This document shows positions 52,062 through 63,170 of a stretch of DNA of 64,000 nucleotides, one piece after another. Position numbers and translations under genes: made by a program. Under the pieces are notes generated by a model. That model was not told the origin of the DNA. It made no database searches and saw only the letters and a program-made list of their open reading frames with translations. The stretch's first letter is position 1; each line of letters starts with the position of its first letter. The stretch is taken from assembly GCA_009746045.1 (NCBI GenBank), contig RPFO01000667.1, positions 3,980,273 to 4,044,272 of the forward strand, read 5' to 3'. Origin of the DNA: Mesostigma viride (taxonomy: Eukaryota; Streptophyta; Mesostigmatophyceae; Mesostigmatales; Mesostigmataceae).

Positions 52062-53832
52062 TGTTAATCAGCCGGCCGTCCTAAATTTAGGACTTCGTCC
52101 TAAAAAGTCCTAAGGTCACTATAACTGAGGTACCGGGCAGGGGGGGTCACTATATGGTCCATACCCCTAGTGGACCGTGACCTCCAAGATGTACTCTACC
52201 CGTGATACCGGTACATCGTACCCGGATTCCGTACCGGGTACCGGGTAGATGCGCGGGAATGTACGTACCTCGACCAAAAATATAGAGATTTTGGGCCAAG
52301 TGGGTGCGGGAATGATGTGCGGCGGATATGGCGACCTGACAAATATGGGCGGCATTTTCACGTGAGCTTATCGTTTTGGGCGCCCAGTAGCAAGAACGAA
52401 AGCTTGGTACTTATGCTTAAAGGGTCTGAATTTGGTTACGAAATTATTTGCGTTTGCATGTGTAGCACGGCTGCTCAACATGAGTAGGTCACAGATCGCC
52501 TGCGCCCGGACGGTCGATTTTGAGCACAAACATGTCAGTGCGTGAGGAAACGTTGCCCGCACCAGGCCAGGCAGTTTTTGCGCTTGATTTTAATCGTAGT
52601 ATAGAGTTTGGAAACGGTATATCTGACAAGGGAGCGCCCGGGCCTGGGTGTTCTTGCCCGAAGTTTACTGTCGACCATTTTACAGAACGTCAAGGCTGGG
52701 TAGCGAGCGCACGTGACAGGACTTGTCTTTTTATCTCTCTTGGGCCTAGAACAATGCTCCGGCGTGTCTTACGTTACTTTCGAACCATTTTGTAAGTTTG
52801 GCTGCGTTCTTGTGCCGGAAAGCTGGCTGGCTGCGGATATCCGCGATTCTTAATGCATCCACCTGGACGTGGCGACGTAACAAGCAGTTTTGTGCCGGGT
52901 TCTCTCTGTGGTTAGGTGTAAGGGGTAGCGTAGTCGTAGCAGTAAGTGTCAGCCGGCTATGCCTGAAAGACAGGACAGTTTCTGTGCATGTACATGGCTT
53001 ACGTAGTTGGTTTACAGCATGTACCTTCTATCGTCGCAAGCTTCCTTGTTCGCTGCTGCTAAGTTACGCATGCTTCCCAGCTATGTTACGGTTGCGTTCA
53101 TTATCAGCCATGGGCCCATCGCTTGCAGTTGTTCTAGCTGTTCTTATGCTGCCTATATGTGATGCTTTTACAGCCCCCCCCCCCCTAGAATGCATGCAAA
53201 GTGTGGCATGTTGGACAGTGCCCTTTAACAACTTCATCTGGCTGCTATCCTGTGTAAGTTGCCATACAAATGTGGTGTCCTCTCCTTCCTGGGTGGTGGC
53301 CAGCATGCCCGTGACGTTAAACAAGCTATGGTATATGCTTGGAGAGAGTTTGCCGTAAGGGGTGGGTCATGTTCAAGCCAGGCAACCTCAGCAACCATAC
53401 ACCCTTATATTGCATGATCTGCCCCATCTGTGACACCGTTAGGCACACGTATATATACGTGCAGCCACAGCACGGTACGGCCTTGTTATACGCTGCCCCA
53501 CCTCCCCAAGGCCGCGTAGGGTCCCGTGGGGCCCTGAGGATTGGTAAGAAGCTCATGGGACTGCGTGGGTGGCGTGGTGATGGGTGATATACATGGTGGT
53601 CCTAAAAAGTCCTAGTTTCAATTTTGGGCCATTTTTTTCGTTCGAGGTCTGCCATGGGGCAGGGCCAGTTTTGGTACTAAACGTCGTAATTTGAACCTAG
53701 GTCTTTGATAGAAATTAAAAAACTATATTATTTCTCAGTGGCACAAATGGCAGGGTCAAATGTTACTGTTTACATGATTAAATACGCATTCCCCAGCGTC
53801 CTAAATTTAGGACTTTTTGCAGGCTTTTGGAC
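52062..53832. mobile_element. Unclassified 1.77-kb element with GTCCTAAATTTAGGAC near both ends
   Basis: Inserted in the gypsy chromodomain; 5-bp TSD ACTGA (52057-52061 and 53833-53837). The 16-bp palindrome GTCCTAAATTTAGGAC lies 16 bp inside the left end and 19 bp inside the right end, and GTCCTAAAAAGTCCTA occurs near each end. Two adjacent ORFs (52520-52795 and 52798-53358) lack known motifs. No superfamily assigned. Confidence 0.7.
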
Positions 53833-53837
53833 ACTGA

Positions 53838-55243
53838 CGCTGGGTACCGCGGCCCTTTTTGATATCTCTATGGGCCACGATGCTTTCTACTTCGTCTTCT
53901 ACTTCCCCAGTGTCAGGGTTATGCTCTAAAGGGGCAGGCGCTAACTCCCTGCCAGCGAACGTACTAGGATGGTACAGTTTAAGCTGGCTCCTATGGAAGG
54001 TGTTTGAATGCGTTTGCCAGGAGGTAGGGATATCGACTTTATATAAGAAATTTCCTACCCTAGACAACACATGGAAGGGTCCTAAGAAGGCGGGCCTAAG
54101 TTTGACCTTCAGTTCTGCTTCAAACTTATGAGCAAAACGGCCAACACGGGGGCCTTCTACTAATACTAGATCTCCTATTTCTATCTCAGGTGCTCGTCTA
54201 TCTAAGGAGGCACGCAACCTAGCAAGGTACTTAGCCTGAGCTTTTTGGTACCCTGAGATCGCGTGGTCATGAGCAGTTTTCATTCTATCTAGTAAGGACT
54301 GTACACCTTCTACGGTATCTCGGGACACATCATCCTTGTCCCGTAGAGGACTAGCTAAGAGAGAGGTAGGGGTAAGGGGCTGTCTACCAGTATCTAAGAA
54401 GAAGGGCGTATATCCATGCGCAGCTTGGGGACAATTGTTGAGGGAGAACTCTACCAAACATAAATAATCCTCCCAATCACTACCTGAGCCATTAACATAG
54501 TGCCTAAGCGCTTCTTCTACTACTCTATTAAGACGCTCTACTAAATGAGAGGAGGAGGAGTGGTAGGCAGTACCGTAGGTAACCTTGGTACCGATGGCAG
54601 CGAAAAACTGCTGCCAAAAATCTGAGGTAAATAATTTATCCTTATCACTAATAAACTGCCTACTCAATCCATGATATCTATATACATTATTGAGGTATAG
54701 GCATGCGCAATCACGTGCGGTGAGTTCTAAAGGACACGGCACAAGATGGCACATACGAGTAAAACGATCTATGAACACAAGGATTTGGGCATTGCCCCTA
54801 TCATTCTTTCTAAAAGGTCCTACAAAATCCATCATGATAGAATCCCAAGGCATGATAGGGTCAGGCAAGGTCCTAGGTTCTGCTATCTGTCCTACATTAT
54901 TGGGTTTCATTTCCTGGCAAGATTGACAAGTTCTAACATACTCATCTACATCCTTATAAAGGGAAGGCCAGTAATAAGAGCGGGCTACTAGGTCCCGTAC
55001 CCGTTTACCACCCTGATGAGCAGCTAAGTCATGCAACTCAAAGAGCAAGGAGGAGCGACAGATAGGAGGGACATACAGGCGCCATTGAGGGGGAGAATCT
55101 GCTATCTGCACATATAAAAACCCACCTACAAATTTACAAGGGTGCTTGCCTAATTGTTGGGGATGTGCAGCAATGGCAGCTAATGCTTCCGGCTCAGTGG
55201 CCGTAAATCTACTAATAAGGCGTTCAAGATCAGAGGTAGGCAT
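53838..55243 (-). CDS. pol: Gypsy copy 2 integrase (to the start of the chromodomain)
   Basis: An open frame of about 470 codons. Zinc domain HDLAAHQGGKRVRD...CQSCQE (about 70-110), core IMMDFVGPF, FISDKDKLFTSDFW, HLVERLNRVVEE (about 130-250), GPY-type SRVGNFLYKVDIP and VESIVAHRDIKKG, the beginning of the chromodomain. The enzyme inserts element DNA into chromatin. It is truncated by the 1.77-kb element at QRQ. MPTSDLERL may not be the real start, because pol is translated as a polyprotein. Confidence 0.9.
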
Positions 55244-55353
55244 CGCTACAGAAGTATCCAGAACAGGTTTAAAGAGATCTCCTACCGCCTTGCCAAAGAG
55301 AAGGGGAGGTCCTAGAGGGACTACGTTTTCATAAGACTTTCCTGACCTAGTCG

Positions 55354-56085
55354 CTATATGGCTAAGCGGTATAGAAATTTTATTTTTCCCCTCCCCCCCA
55401 CCGAGGCCACGGGAAGGGCCTCACACGGGAGAGAGAGTCCTACGTGAGAAAGGAGATCAGGCATGCGAACAGCTGTATGAAAGAGGTAGGCATAGGATTC
55501 ATCATCAGGTAGTTCACCATAAGGGGTTACACCCATAGTAGTAGGAACTAGAGTAGTATTGAGAACATCAAGGTCCTCGAAGAAGGAATAGTCTGCACGA
55601 CGAGAGAGTGCATCTGGTACTATGTTATCTACACCCTTGACATACTGAAGTTTAAAAGGGGAAAACTGTGCTAAAAATTCCATCCAGCGTGCTTGCCGAG
55701 GGGTAAGGTTGGGTTGGGAGAGAAGATGGGTTAGGGGACGATGATCCGTTTGGATAACTAACCTATAAGGATCTAGCTCACAGGGTTCATTCAGGCAGAC
55801 ATCAAATTGAGCACCTTTAAGGAAGTGCTGCCACGCGTGGCAACAATACACCACAGCTAAGAGTTCCTGCTGGTGGACGGGATAGTTACGCTCCGCAGGG
55901 AGCATTGTCCTAGAGATATACTCAATTGGCTGTAAGCCCTGACCCTGATCCTGGAGAAGGACACCACCTATAGCTACTTTACTAGCATCTGTAGCCACAA
56001 CAAAGGGTTTAGTAGTATCCGGTAGGATGAGTACAGGAGGGGAAAGGAGTAGGGATTTTAGGCACTGAAAAGCCGACTGACATTC
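55354..56085 (-). pseudogene. pol: Gypsy copy 2 RNase H and linker
   Basis: ATDASKVAIGGVLLQDQ, RTMLPAERNYPVHQQELLAVVY, QTDHRPLTHLL and DALSRRADYSF show the D, E, D and D positions. A stop at the end of the linker (55354-55356) separates it from integrase. Cut at its upstream side by the split-repeat element. Confidence 0.88.
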
Positions 56086-56502
56086 GGGGTTCTTTGAACG
56101 GAGTTTCTTCTATACGTGAATGCGGGAACAAGAGGCCGCTGGATGAGCGGCTTATAGGTCGCAGTGTTTACTCGTAGCTGTTTGGCTAGAGCTTTTGTGA
56201 TTAGTAGATGCAATATAGTGCATGGTTGAAAAATGAATTAAATAAAATGTGCGTTCCGCGCTTGGGTTGATTATACCCGGGCGGAACGGGGCGTGAGGTG
56301 CAGTGCCCCTGAAAAGAACAACCTACGCATTATTTAATACTAGCCGTGCAGATTCGGGATATTCTACCCCCGGTCTGTACGGTTAGCGTCTTACTAGCAT
56401 CCACTAAACATAAGGGTTTAATGACGTCAGTTAGCTAGGGATAAGGGAGGTTTTGCGACTAAAAGCCGCTCTGGCTGGTTTTGTCGGCCTCTTTCTTTGC
56501 TC

Positions 56503-57337
56503 GTTGTCGTTGCGGCGGCAGCCGCAGCTATGGGTGCTGCGGAGCAAAATCCCAAAAGCACTGGTTGCACTGGCCACTTGGCCAGTGGTGAGACTTCCAG
56601 TTGTTAACCGGCCAGGCGTAGTTCCTCGCCCGGTTAACTAAAAGAAAAGAAAAAGATTACCTCCGGTCCGCACCTTTTCCCCAGCTTGGGGTCTTTGGTG
56701 GGCCGGATGCCGTGACAGGTGCTCAACTGTCGCTTGGTCGGCCCAGTGCGCGAGCTGGTGCTCCGTACCTGGGGATGCTTGCACCCCGGGTTGGAGCCGG
56801 ATGGCTGGCACTGGCGACCCGTGTCTCGGTCCGCGGCCTGCGGCTTTTTCTTCGGAAATTGCTGCTGGCCAGCAAACTTTGCAATTGCCTTCCGCCGAGG
56901 GGGGGTGGTTGGGGCTGGGGACGGCGATGGGAAAAGCGTCTAAGCTAGAAATTTTTTCCCCACGCATAGAAACCTCGGGGGGGAATGCGGTCTTGGCTGA
57001 ACGGACTCTCGTTCAGCCAGGTGCCTGGGGCTGTGGCCTCGGGCATCCGGGCTGGCGGGGCCTGGGCTAGGTCCACGTTTTTTCTCGAAGCACCCCGGGT
57101 CTATGGGGAGACGGCCATAGCGGTACCGACTCGGGGCCCCGAGAGGGGTCATGATAGGCTGGCCGTGCGCAATCGCAGTGCAAATGCGCTGGGCCTTTTT
57201 GGGCCTGGCCATGCATCCACAGCCGCCGGGCACACGCCTCCCGATGTGGGGGGCTCCCGTTTTGCGGCAGGGCGGTCACTTGTGACAACAAGCAAGGTGG
57301 AGTGCGGCTTCAAGGGAAAGCCAGGGCGGGGGTGATT
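56503..57337. other. Interior of split-repeat element II
   Basis: No recognised coding sequence. A 10-bp perfect inverted repeat TGGCTGAACG/CGTTCAGCCA lies near 56994-57021. A1 and A2 each carry CGTTCCGC...GCGGAACG. Confidence 0.6.
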
Positions 57338-57884
57338 GGGCAACGTACTTCATGAAGGGCCTTGAACGGCGTGCCTCCGGGCATGTCAATTAGTGTCACA
57401 TGTATGCTTCCACTTATTGTTTTAATGAAGATGCTGGTTTTTGTGGGAGCTACGTGGGACATGAATCGGGGTTCTTTGAACGGAGTTTCTTCTATACGTG
57501 AATGCGGGAACAAGAGGCCGCTGGATGAGCGGCTTATAGGTCGCAGTGTTTACTCGTAGCTGTTTGGCTAGAGCTTTTGTGATTAGTAGATGCAATATAG
57601 TGCATGGTTGAAAAATGAATTAAATAAAATGTGCGTTCCGCGCTTGGGTTGATTATACCCGGGCGGAACGGGGCGTGAGGTGCAGTGCCCCTGAAAAGAA
57701 CAACCTACGCATTATTTAATACTAGCCGTGCAGATTCGGGATATTCTACCCCCGGTCTGTACGGTTAGCGTCTTACTAGCATCCACTAAACATAAGGGTT
57801 TAATGACGTCAGTTAGCTAGGGATAAGGGAGGTTTTGCGACTAAAAGCCGCTCTGGCTGGTTTTGTCGGCCTCTTTCTTTGCTC

Positions 57885-57917
57885 CCCACCCACCCACCCT
57901 TGTCTTGGTTGCCTCTA
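57885..57917. other. A2/B2 spacer with four C-tracts, element II
   Basis: Begins CCCACCCACCCACCCT, the same as the spacer of element I at 2692, then diverges. The minus strand has the G-quadruplex pattern. Confidence 0.85.
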
Positions 57918-58047
57918 GGGCAACGTACTTCATGAAGGGCCTTGAACGGCGTGCCTCCGGGCATGTCAATTAGTGTCACATGTATGCTTCCACTTATTGT
58001 TTTAATGAAGATGCTGGTTTTTGTGGGAGCTACGTGGGACATGAATC

Positions 58048-59466
58048 ACTATTCCAAACAAAGGGGATATCCTTCTTTAATAAATGGTTAATAGGGGCTG
58101 CTATAGTTGCGAAACGCGGGATAAAACGCCTATAGTAAGAAGCAATTCCTAGGAAACTACGTACACCTTTAACGTCGGTAGGAGTAGGCCATTCCTGAAT
58201 TGACTTAGTTTTATCCGGGTCGGTAGCGACCCCGGCATCTGACAGAACGTGCCCTAAAAATGGGACACTCCTACCCGAACGAACTTTAGCACGGCGCGCC
58301 CACAAAGAATTTTCAGCCATTATTTCTAATACTTTCTTTAAATCACGTAGGTGCGTTTCAAAATCAGGAGAGTAAATAAGAATATCATCTAAGTAAGCTT
58401 GAGCACAAGAACGGTCATGCTCAGATAAAGAAACAGAGGAGAAGGAAGGATCCTTTAGATCAGAGGACACCTGAGGAAGGTGAGAATTTCCCATAACAGG
58501 TCTAAGCACTTCATTCATTAACATTTGAAAAGAGGCAGGCGAGTTACAGAGTCCCATAGCCGCTACTCTAAACTGGTAATGACCAAAAGGGGTAGCAAAG
58601 GCGGTTTTATGGCAATCCTCAGGAGCTATCCGCAACTGCCAAAAACCATCCGCACAATCCAGTACTGTGAAACAAGTGGAACCTTTAACCTTATTAAATA
58701 TATCATCAATACGAGGTAGAGGGTATTTAGACTTCACAGTAATATCATTCAACTTCCTATAATCAGTAACTAGGCGAAACTTGCCATTTGGCTTAGGAAC
58801 TAACAGGACACCAGCTGAGTAGGGGGAGTTACTAGGCTCTATCAATCCTGCTTCTAATAATGACACTAAAATCTGTTTTAGTTCCTTTAACTCGGTAGGG
58901 CCCATTCTATACATCGGAGAGTGCGTAGGAACTGCACCGTCCTTGATAACTACACGGTGTAAAACAGAACGAGGAGGAGGATAAGAAGGAGTCTTTTCTT
59001 CAAAAACCTTTGAGGAATCTATCACAGCCATGTATCTTACTATTTCATTTTCAGTAAATCCCACTCCTATTGTATCCACTGTGTTTATATCTATATCCAC
59101 ACTATTATTAGTGATAGGTATCTCCTGTACTTCTAACTGAAGGAACATACATAATAAATATCCATATTCCTTTAGTTCAGAACGCAACTCATCATTGGAC
59201 ATTAATACTTCAGGTATAGGTCTTACAGGAGGATCAACAGGTGTAGGAGGAGTAATATCTACCAAGGATAAATTTTCCAATCTATAATGACGTTCAGGTA
59301 CCCAGTAAGAGCTATCTGGAAACCAAATGACCATGGTATCATAATTAATAGTAATCTTATTATCCTGGTGCCAATCTAATCCTAGTAATACATCAGCGGT
59401 AGTGATAGGGCCTATAGTGGCCGTCAGGTTGACAGTACGTCCTTGTATAACCATGGGAAGGGACAC
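58048..59466 (-). CDS. pol: Gypsy copy 2 reverse transcriptase with protease C-terminus
   Basis: The frame is open from the protease end (DVLLGLDWHQDN) through a linker with MSNDELRSELKEYGY to the RT: GVLLVPKPNGKFRLVTDYRKLND, FTVLDCADGFWQL, MGLCNSPASFQ, AYLDDILIYS (catalytic) and SFLGIASYYRRFIPRF. It is truncated by the split-repeat element inside the RT-RNase H connection. The linker and N-terminal RT part here are missing from copy 1. Confidence 0.92.
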
Positions 59467-59808
59467 CGTACCCGGGGAATGACTGGTGCGACCATCAGCA
59501 TAATGAACAGTAACGGGTTTGGTGTGAGGGGTAGGGACTAGTCCTAAACGCCTAACTAGGGCTCGCTCACAAAGGAGCTAGCCGCACCGCTATCTACCAA
59601 CACAGAGACATTCAAGAGTTCATCAGCATGCAAGAAGGGTCTACAACAGTGTGAGGGACGGTTAAACCACCATTCAAGAACATAAGAGGACGCACACGTA
59701 GTGGTAGGGAAGATTCAGCTCCTACAGAGGTTATAAAAACAGGCAGGCAAAAATTTTTATCTGGGGTACTATCTAAGGACCTGTCCAGGTTACCCCCGGC
59801 TGACAGGC
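59467..59808 (-). pseudogene. pol: Gypsy copy 2 protease N-terminal part (frameshifted)
   Basis: Homologous to 17262-17600, but small indels (for example near 59572 and 59645) break the DSGAASS region, so the protease of this copy is not intact. Confidence 0.75.
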
Positions 59809-61550
59809 CTACTGTTCCCCCTCCCCCCCCAAATCCATAGGAACTAACCCCGAAGAAGACCCTGGCGAAAAAGCCACTGCTGGAGGGTCACGAGGGAGCG
59901 AAGAGGGTGCGGGAGCCTGATTATCATAGGGGAACCCTGGGGATCCTGTCTGCACAGCATTCAGCCTACTAGGGGTAGCTGAAGGAATGCGTCCTGAAGT
60001 AGGACGAATAGGAGCACGCTGAGGGGTACGAGGAGGGCGAGCGTCGGGATGAGGGGGAGCACCCGAAAGGAACTTGGGGCACTCACGTTTAAGATGACCT
60101 ACTTCCTTACAATGATAGCATGTGATATGAGAGACATCAAGGGCTGAAAGGTCAGTAACACAGATATCTAATTCTTCTACATAGGAGTTCTCCTCCTCAG
60201 GGGTAAGGATAATATTATTAATACGGGAACGGGTAGGAAGAGAAGGGGTGGTGAAGAAATCTGCTACACGCAAGAGATGCTGGCGCACATGCTTGAGGGG
60301 CAGATCAGTAAAACGGTAGGCAGAGAACTGGCGCTTGACTTCACGTAATAAGGGTCTACTGAGGCCTTGGAGGAAGCGAGCACGTACTTCTGCACCCGAC
60401 AAATCCCTAATTCGTACCATCTGAGCATCAAACTCTTTCATATACTCCTTAAATGATTTAGTACCCTGCTGCAAGGTACCAAAGGCTAATCTATCCTGCC
60501 AATCTGAATCAGGAGGGACTAAATGGTTCTCTAAACGCTTAAACAATTCTGCTACAGAGTTAGGGTAGGCATGAGAGGCCAAAGACTCACACTGAATGAG
60601 GTTAGCAAGCTCAGGAGTAATACAGGTTGTAAGATAGTGAGGAACTAATACAGCATCAGAAAGACGCCATCTATTATGATTCTGCCACGACTCCGTGTTC
60701 TGGGTAAGCAACATAATAAAGGTGAAAAACTGTTGAGGGGTAGACTTGACATCCAGCTTGGGAAGGTTAGCAAAGAGGGGAAGAGCAGGGGGCTTAGGGG
60801 GATTAGAAGAGTCAGTTTTTCCCATAGGGCCACTATCTTCCACTGCTACATAAGCGGGATAGAAGGAAGGAAGAGGAAAAGTCTTGGGTAGGGGTCTAGA
60901 AGGGGCCACCGTTTCAGGCTGGTGCCCATAAGAGAAGGGGACAGTATATTGCTCACGAAGAGAGGAATAGGCAAAATGATCATAATTTCTGTCATCTAAG
61001 GGCATGGTGCTGAAATCACTATTAACTTCTAAATCAGCCACACGGGTAGGGACCTGGGCTGCCTCATAGGCCGTCTCAGGGTAGGACCAGGAAGCAGGTG
61101 GGTAAAAGGGAACTGCACTAGGGCGCCCAGAAGGACCGACAGGGGCAGAGGCACGACCCGTGTTAAGAGCAGGCATGGAAGGCACAGGGTGGGAAGGAGG
61201 CCTAAAAACATTGTTAGTTAGTGAGGACCTGCTGGAGGGTTGAGCCAAGGTTGCAGGAGGGGCAGGGGCCTGGTTCAGGGTAAGGGAAGGGTCATCACTA
61301 AATCTGACTTGCATACGTTGACGTTGTTCATAGGTAGGAGGGGTAAGTGAGGGACGACGGCGACCATCAGCAAAGGAGAAGGAGGTGAGGCACGAAGATT
61401 ACCTTGAGGAGTGAGATGGTGCACCGTTTCAAGTGAGTCCCGTCGGTTACCACGATTGTTGTTATGGTTGTTATTATTATTATTATTATTATTACTCATA
61501 GTAGGAGTATTGGTAGGTATAGGCGACATGTTACCACCCACTGGATCCAT
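59809..61550 (-). pseudogene. gag: Gypsy copy 2 gag (one frameshift)
   Basis: MDPVGGNMSPIPTN, poly-Asn, Pro-rich part, capsid-like region, the full CCHC knuckle CYHCKEVGHLKREC, Pro/Arg tail and MDLGGEGEQ. A single 1-bp deletion near 61375 separates the first 60 codons from the 501-codon remainder. The G-GGG-GGG heptamer (59824-59830) precedes the stop. Confidence 0.88.
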
Positions 61551-61673
61551 TTTTATTTAAGTAAATGATCAAAATCTAACTGAAAGCAACAAGGATAAAG
61601 GACAAGGCCTAATATAAGGCAAGGAAAGAAAAGGAAAAGATTTTAATGGCTTAAAAGAAGGAAACAATTTAAA

Positions 61674-62066
61674 TCAATCCTTTTTAACAACAGTAATGGA
61701 TAGGGAACCGAATTCTAAGGTGAGAGGAGTATCTAAGCTAGATGAGGATGCAGCCCTCTTAGGGGGAGACGAAGGAGGGGTAGCAAAATCTAGAGCTTCT
61801 ACAGGAGGGCGACCATGAGGAGTAGAACGTACGTGTAGGCCTAGATCTGATACGCTATGGTCTATAAGGAATTGTTGAGCTTCCTCGAAGGTAACAAATT
61901 TCTTATACCTAATTACATTATATGTACGATTTTGCACTATCTTCCTAGCATCTGACCAAGAGAGGAAAATGGCTGACCATTGAGGGGTAATAACTACGTA
62001 ATACTTAGCTAAACTATTATCACTAGATGAATGGGAAGGCGCAGTAAAAACACGACGTTGACTCAT
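61674..62066 (-). CDS. Gypsy copy 2 hybrid-binding domain ORF, 130 aa
   Basis: Same length and nearly the same sequence as 5435-5827: YYVVITPQWSAIFLSW, RYKKF, FEEAQQFLID. Intact start and stop. The RNase H1/viroplasmin-type domain is inferred from motif spacing. Confidence 0.7.
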   Translation of the reverse strand: MSQRRVFTAPSHSSSDNSLAKYYVVITPQWSAIFLSWSDARKIVQNRTYNVIRYKKFVTFEEAQQFLIDHSVSDLGLHVRSTPHGRPPVEALDFATPPSSPPKRAASSSSLDTPLTLEFGSLSITVVKKD

Positions 62067-62449
62067 GATAACTCACCTGGCGTGTCTTGTGATGTCAAGC
62101 TAGACGAGGTAGGGGTAGGCGACTTAGCTGGACGATCTGGATCACCGAAAGAAGAAGGAGGGCGGAAGTTTCCAGCTCTCGTCCTAAGTCAGCGGCCGGA
62201 TATCCAGCGCTCGTCCTAACACAGCGCCCCGTAACTCTGCGGGTGCGGCCGTCTAATAAAGCAGCAGCACAAGGAAAAAGGTGTAGGTACTGCGACGCTA
62301 ATCGTCTCCGAACAGTAATACTCCCCTATCTAAGACAGGAAACAACCGTAAGCAGGAAAACAAGGCGAAGGACAGGCTAACTACGAAAGGATTTATCCGC
62401 TGCGAGCAGGTCTAGCTTCTAGGTAGAGCGTGTCCCGAAACGGGCAGCA
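62067..62449 (-). other. Gypsy copy 2 leader
   Basis: Non-coding and homologous to 5039-5434. Confidence 0.6.
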
Positions 62450-62752
62450 CTACTCTCCTAGCTTGAAGGCGACCCGCCCATTACCTATCAAGGAAGTGTC
62501 GACTTCTTGTTCCTGGACGCGGAAGGGGTCTTGAAAAGGTGTATGTGGCAAGGGATAGTCGTCTCGTTCACTACCTACTGAAGTTCCTCCGGAACCATTG
62601 TTACGCCGCGGATATCTACCTCCACCTCTACCTCTAATGGGCCTGATACTACCTAAACTGGTCAGGCCTCCTCTACTTAACCCTCTGGCGAAAGACGAAC
62701 GTGACGGAGCTGATCTCAATGCATTAACGTAAGTGTTACTATAATACGCCAT
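62450..62752 (-). CDS. Gypsy copy 2 ORF0, 100 aa, Arg/Gly-rich
   Basis: Starts MAYYSNTYVNALRS in the LTR and ends GNGRVAFKLGE in the leader. Same length as in copy 1, with about 15 substitutions and no indel. Confidence 0.55.
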   Translation of the reverse strand: MAYYSNTYVNALRSAPSRSSFARGLSRGGLTSLGSIRPIRGRGGGRYPRRNNGSGGTSVGSERDDYPLPHTPFQDPFRVQEQEVDTSLIGNGRVAFKLGE

Positions 62753-63170
62753 ACAACCATTTATCAAAACCCGTTTACTCCAGGAATAGAGGAAGGAAAC
62801 ACAACTACACTGCCGTGACCCAAGCCTAAATGTGTTAATTCATTTAACACACGCCGAGTGCACACACAAGGGTAGAACGCGCATAAATGGTCACCAACGG
62901 TCCAACACGCTCGGGCCGACATGGCCCTCGCCTACAGATGCACGCTGGTCCACTACATCTACTGATGCACGCTGGTCCACTACATTCTACCACAGGATCA
63001 GGACCACTAGTAAAGTACGCGGCGCGGCGCCCAACGGCACCCAATGTACCACAGTACTGTTACGAGGACAATAATGTCCCGGTAGGAGCCTAAACGTAAA
63101 CCTAGGGACAACCGAGGCAAAAGACCTAATTTACGTCCGTAACTACAACGAATTGTTACGCGACGTAACA
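62599..63170 (-). repeat. 5' LTR of gypsy copy 2
   Basis: 572 bp with ends TGTTACG/CGTAACA on both strands. The primer site TGGTTCCGGAGG follows on the minus strand at 62586-62597. Confidence 0.95.

Larger units (their letters stand above)
56086..58047 (+). mobile_element. Non-autonomous split-direct-repeat (PAT/TOC1-like) element II
   Basis: A1 56086-56502, internal 56503-57337, B1 57338-57467, A2 57468-57884, spacer 57885-57917, B2 57918-58047. A is 417 bp and B 130 bp, each pair apparently identical. The gypsy sequence on the two sides (GACATTC and ACTATTCC) joins exactly to the continuous site in copy 1 (CCCATTCACTACTCC) with no duplication and no loss. That is expected for tyrosine-recombinase integration. 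The element ends in TC, as does the left flank. No enzyme is encoded, and the sequence is unrelated to element I. Confidence 0.85.
42099..63170 (-). mobile_element. Gypsy/Ty3 LTR retrotransposon copy 2 (better preserved, with nested insertions)
   Basis: Minus-strand element in LINE copy 2, with TSD TCCTG (42094-42098 and 63171-63175). LTRs are 42099-42672 and 62599-63170. It has the same gene order as copy 1. Nested in it are a CACTATA-ended transposon, a truncated YIDD element, a 1.77-kb unclassified element and a split-repeat element. Most pol frames outside the insertions are open. Confidence 0.95.

Noticed and set aside
57809-58042. Short minus-strand ORFs MSHVAPTKTS... at 57310 and 57809
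   Set aside because: The two are simply the B1 and B2 repeats of the split-repeat element read in reverse.
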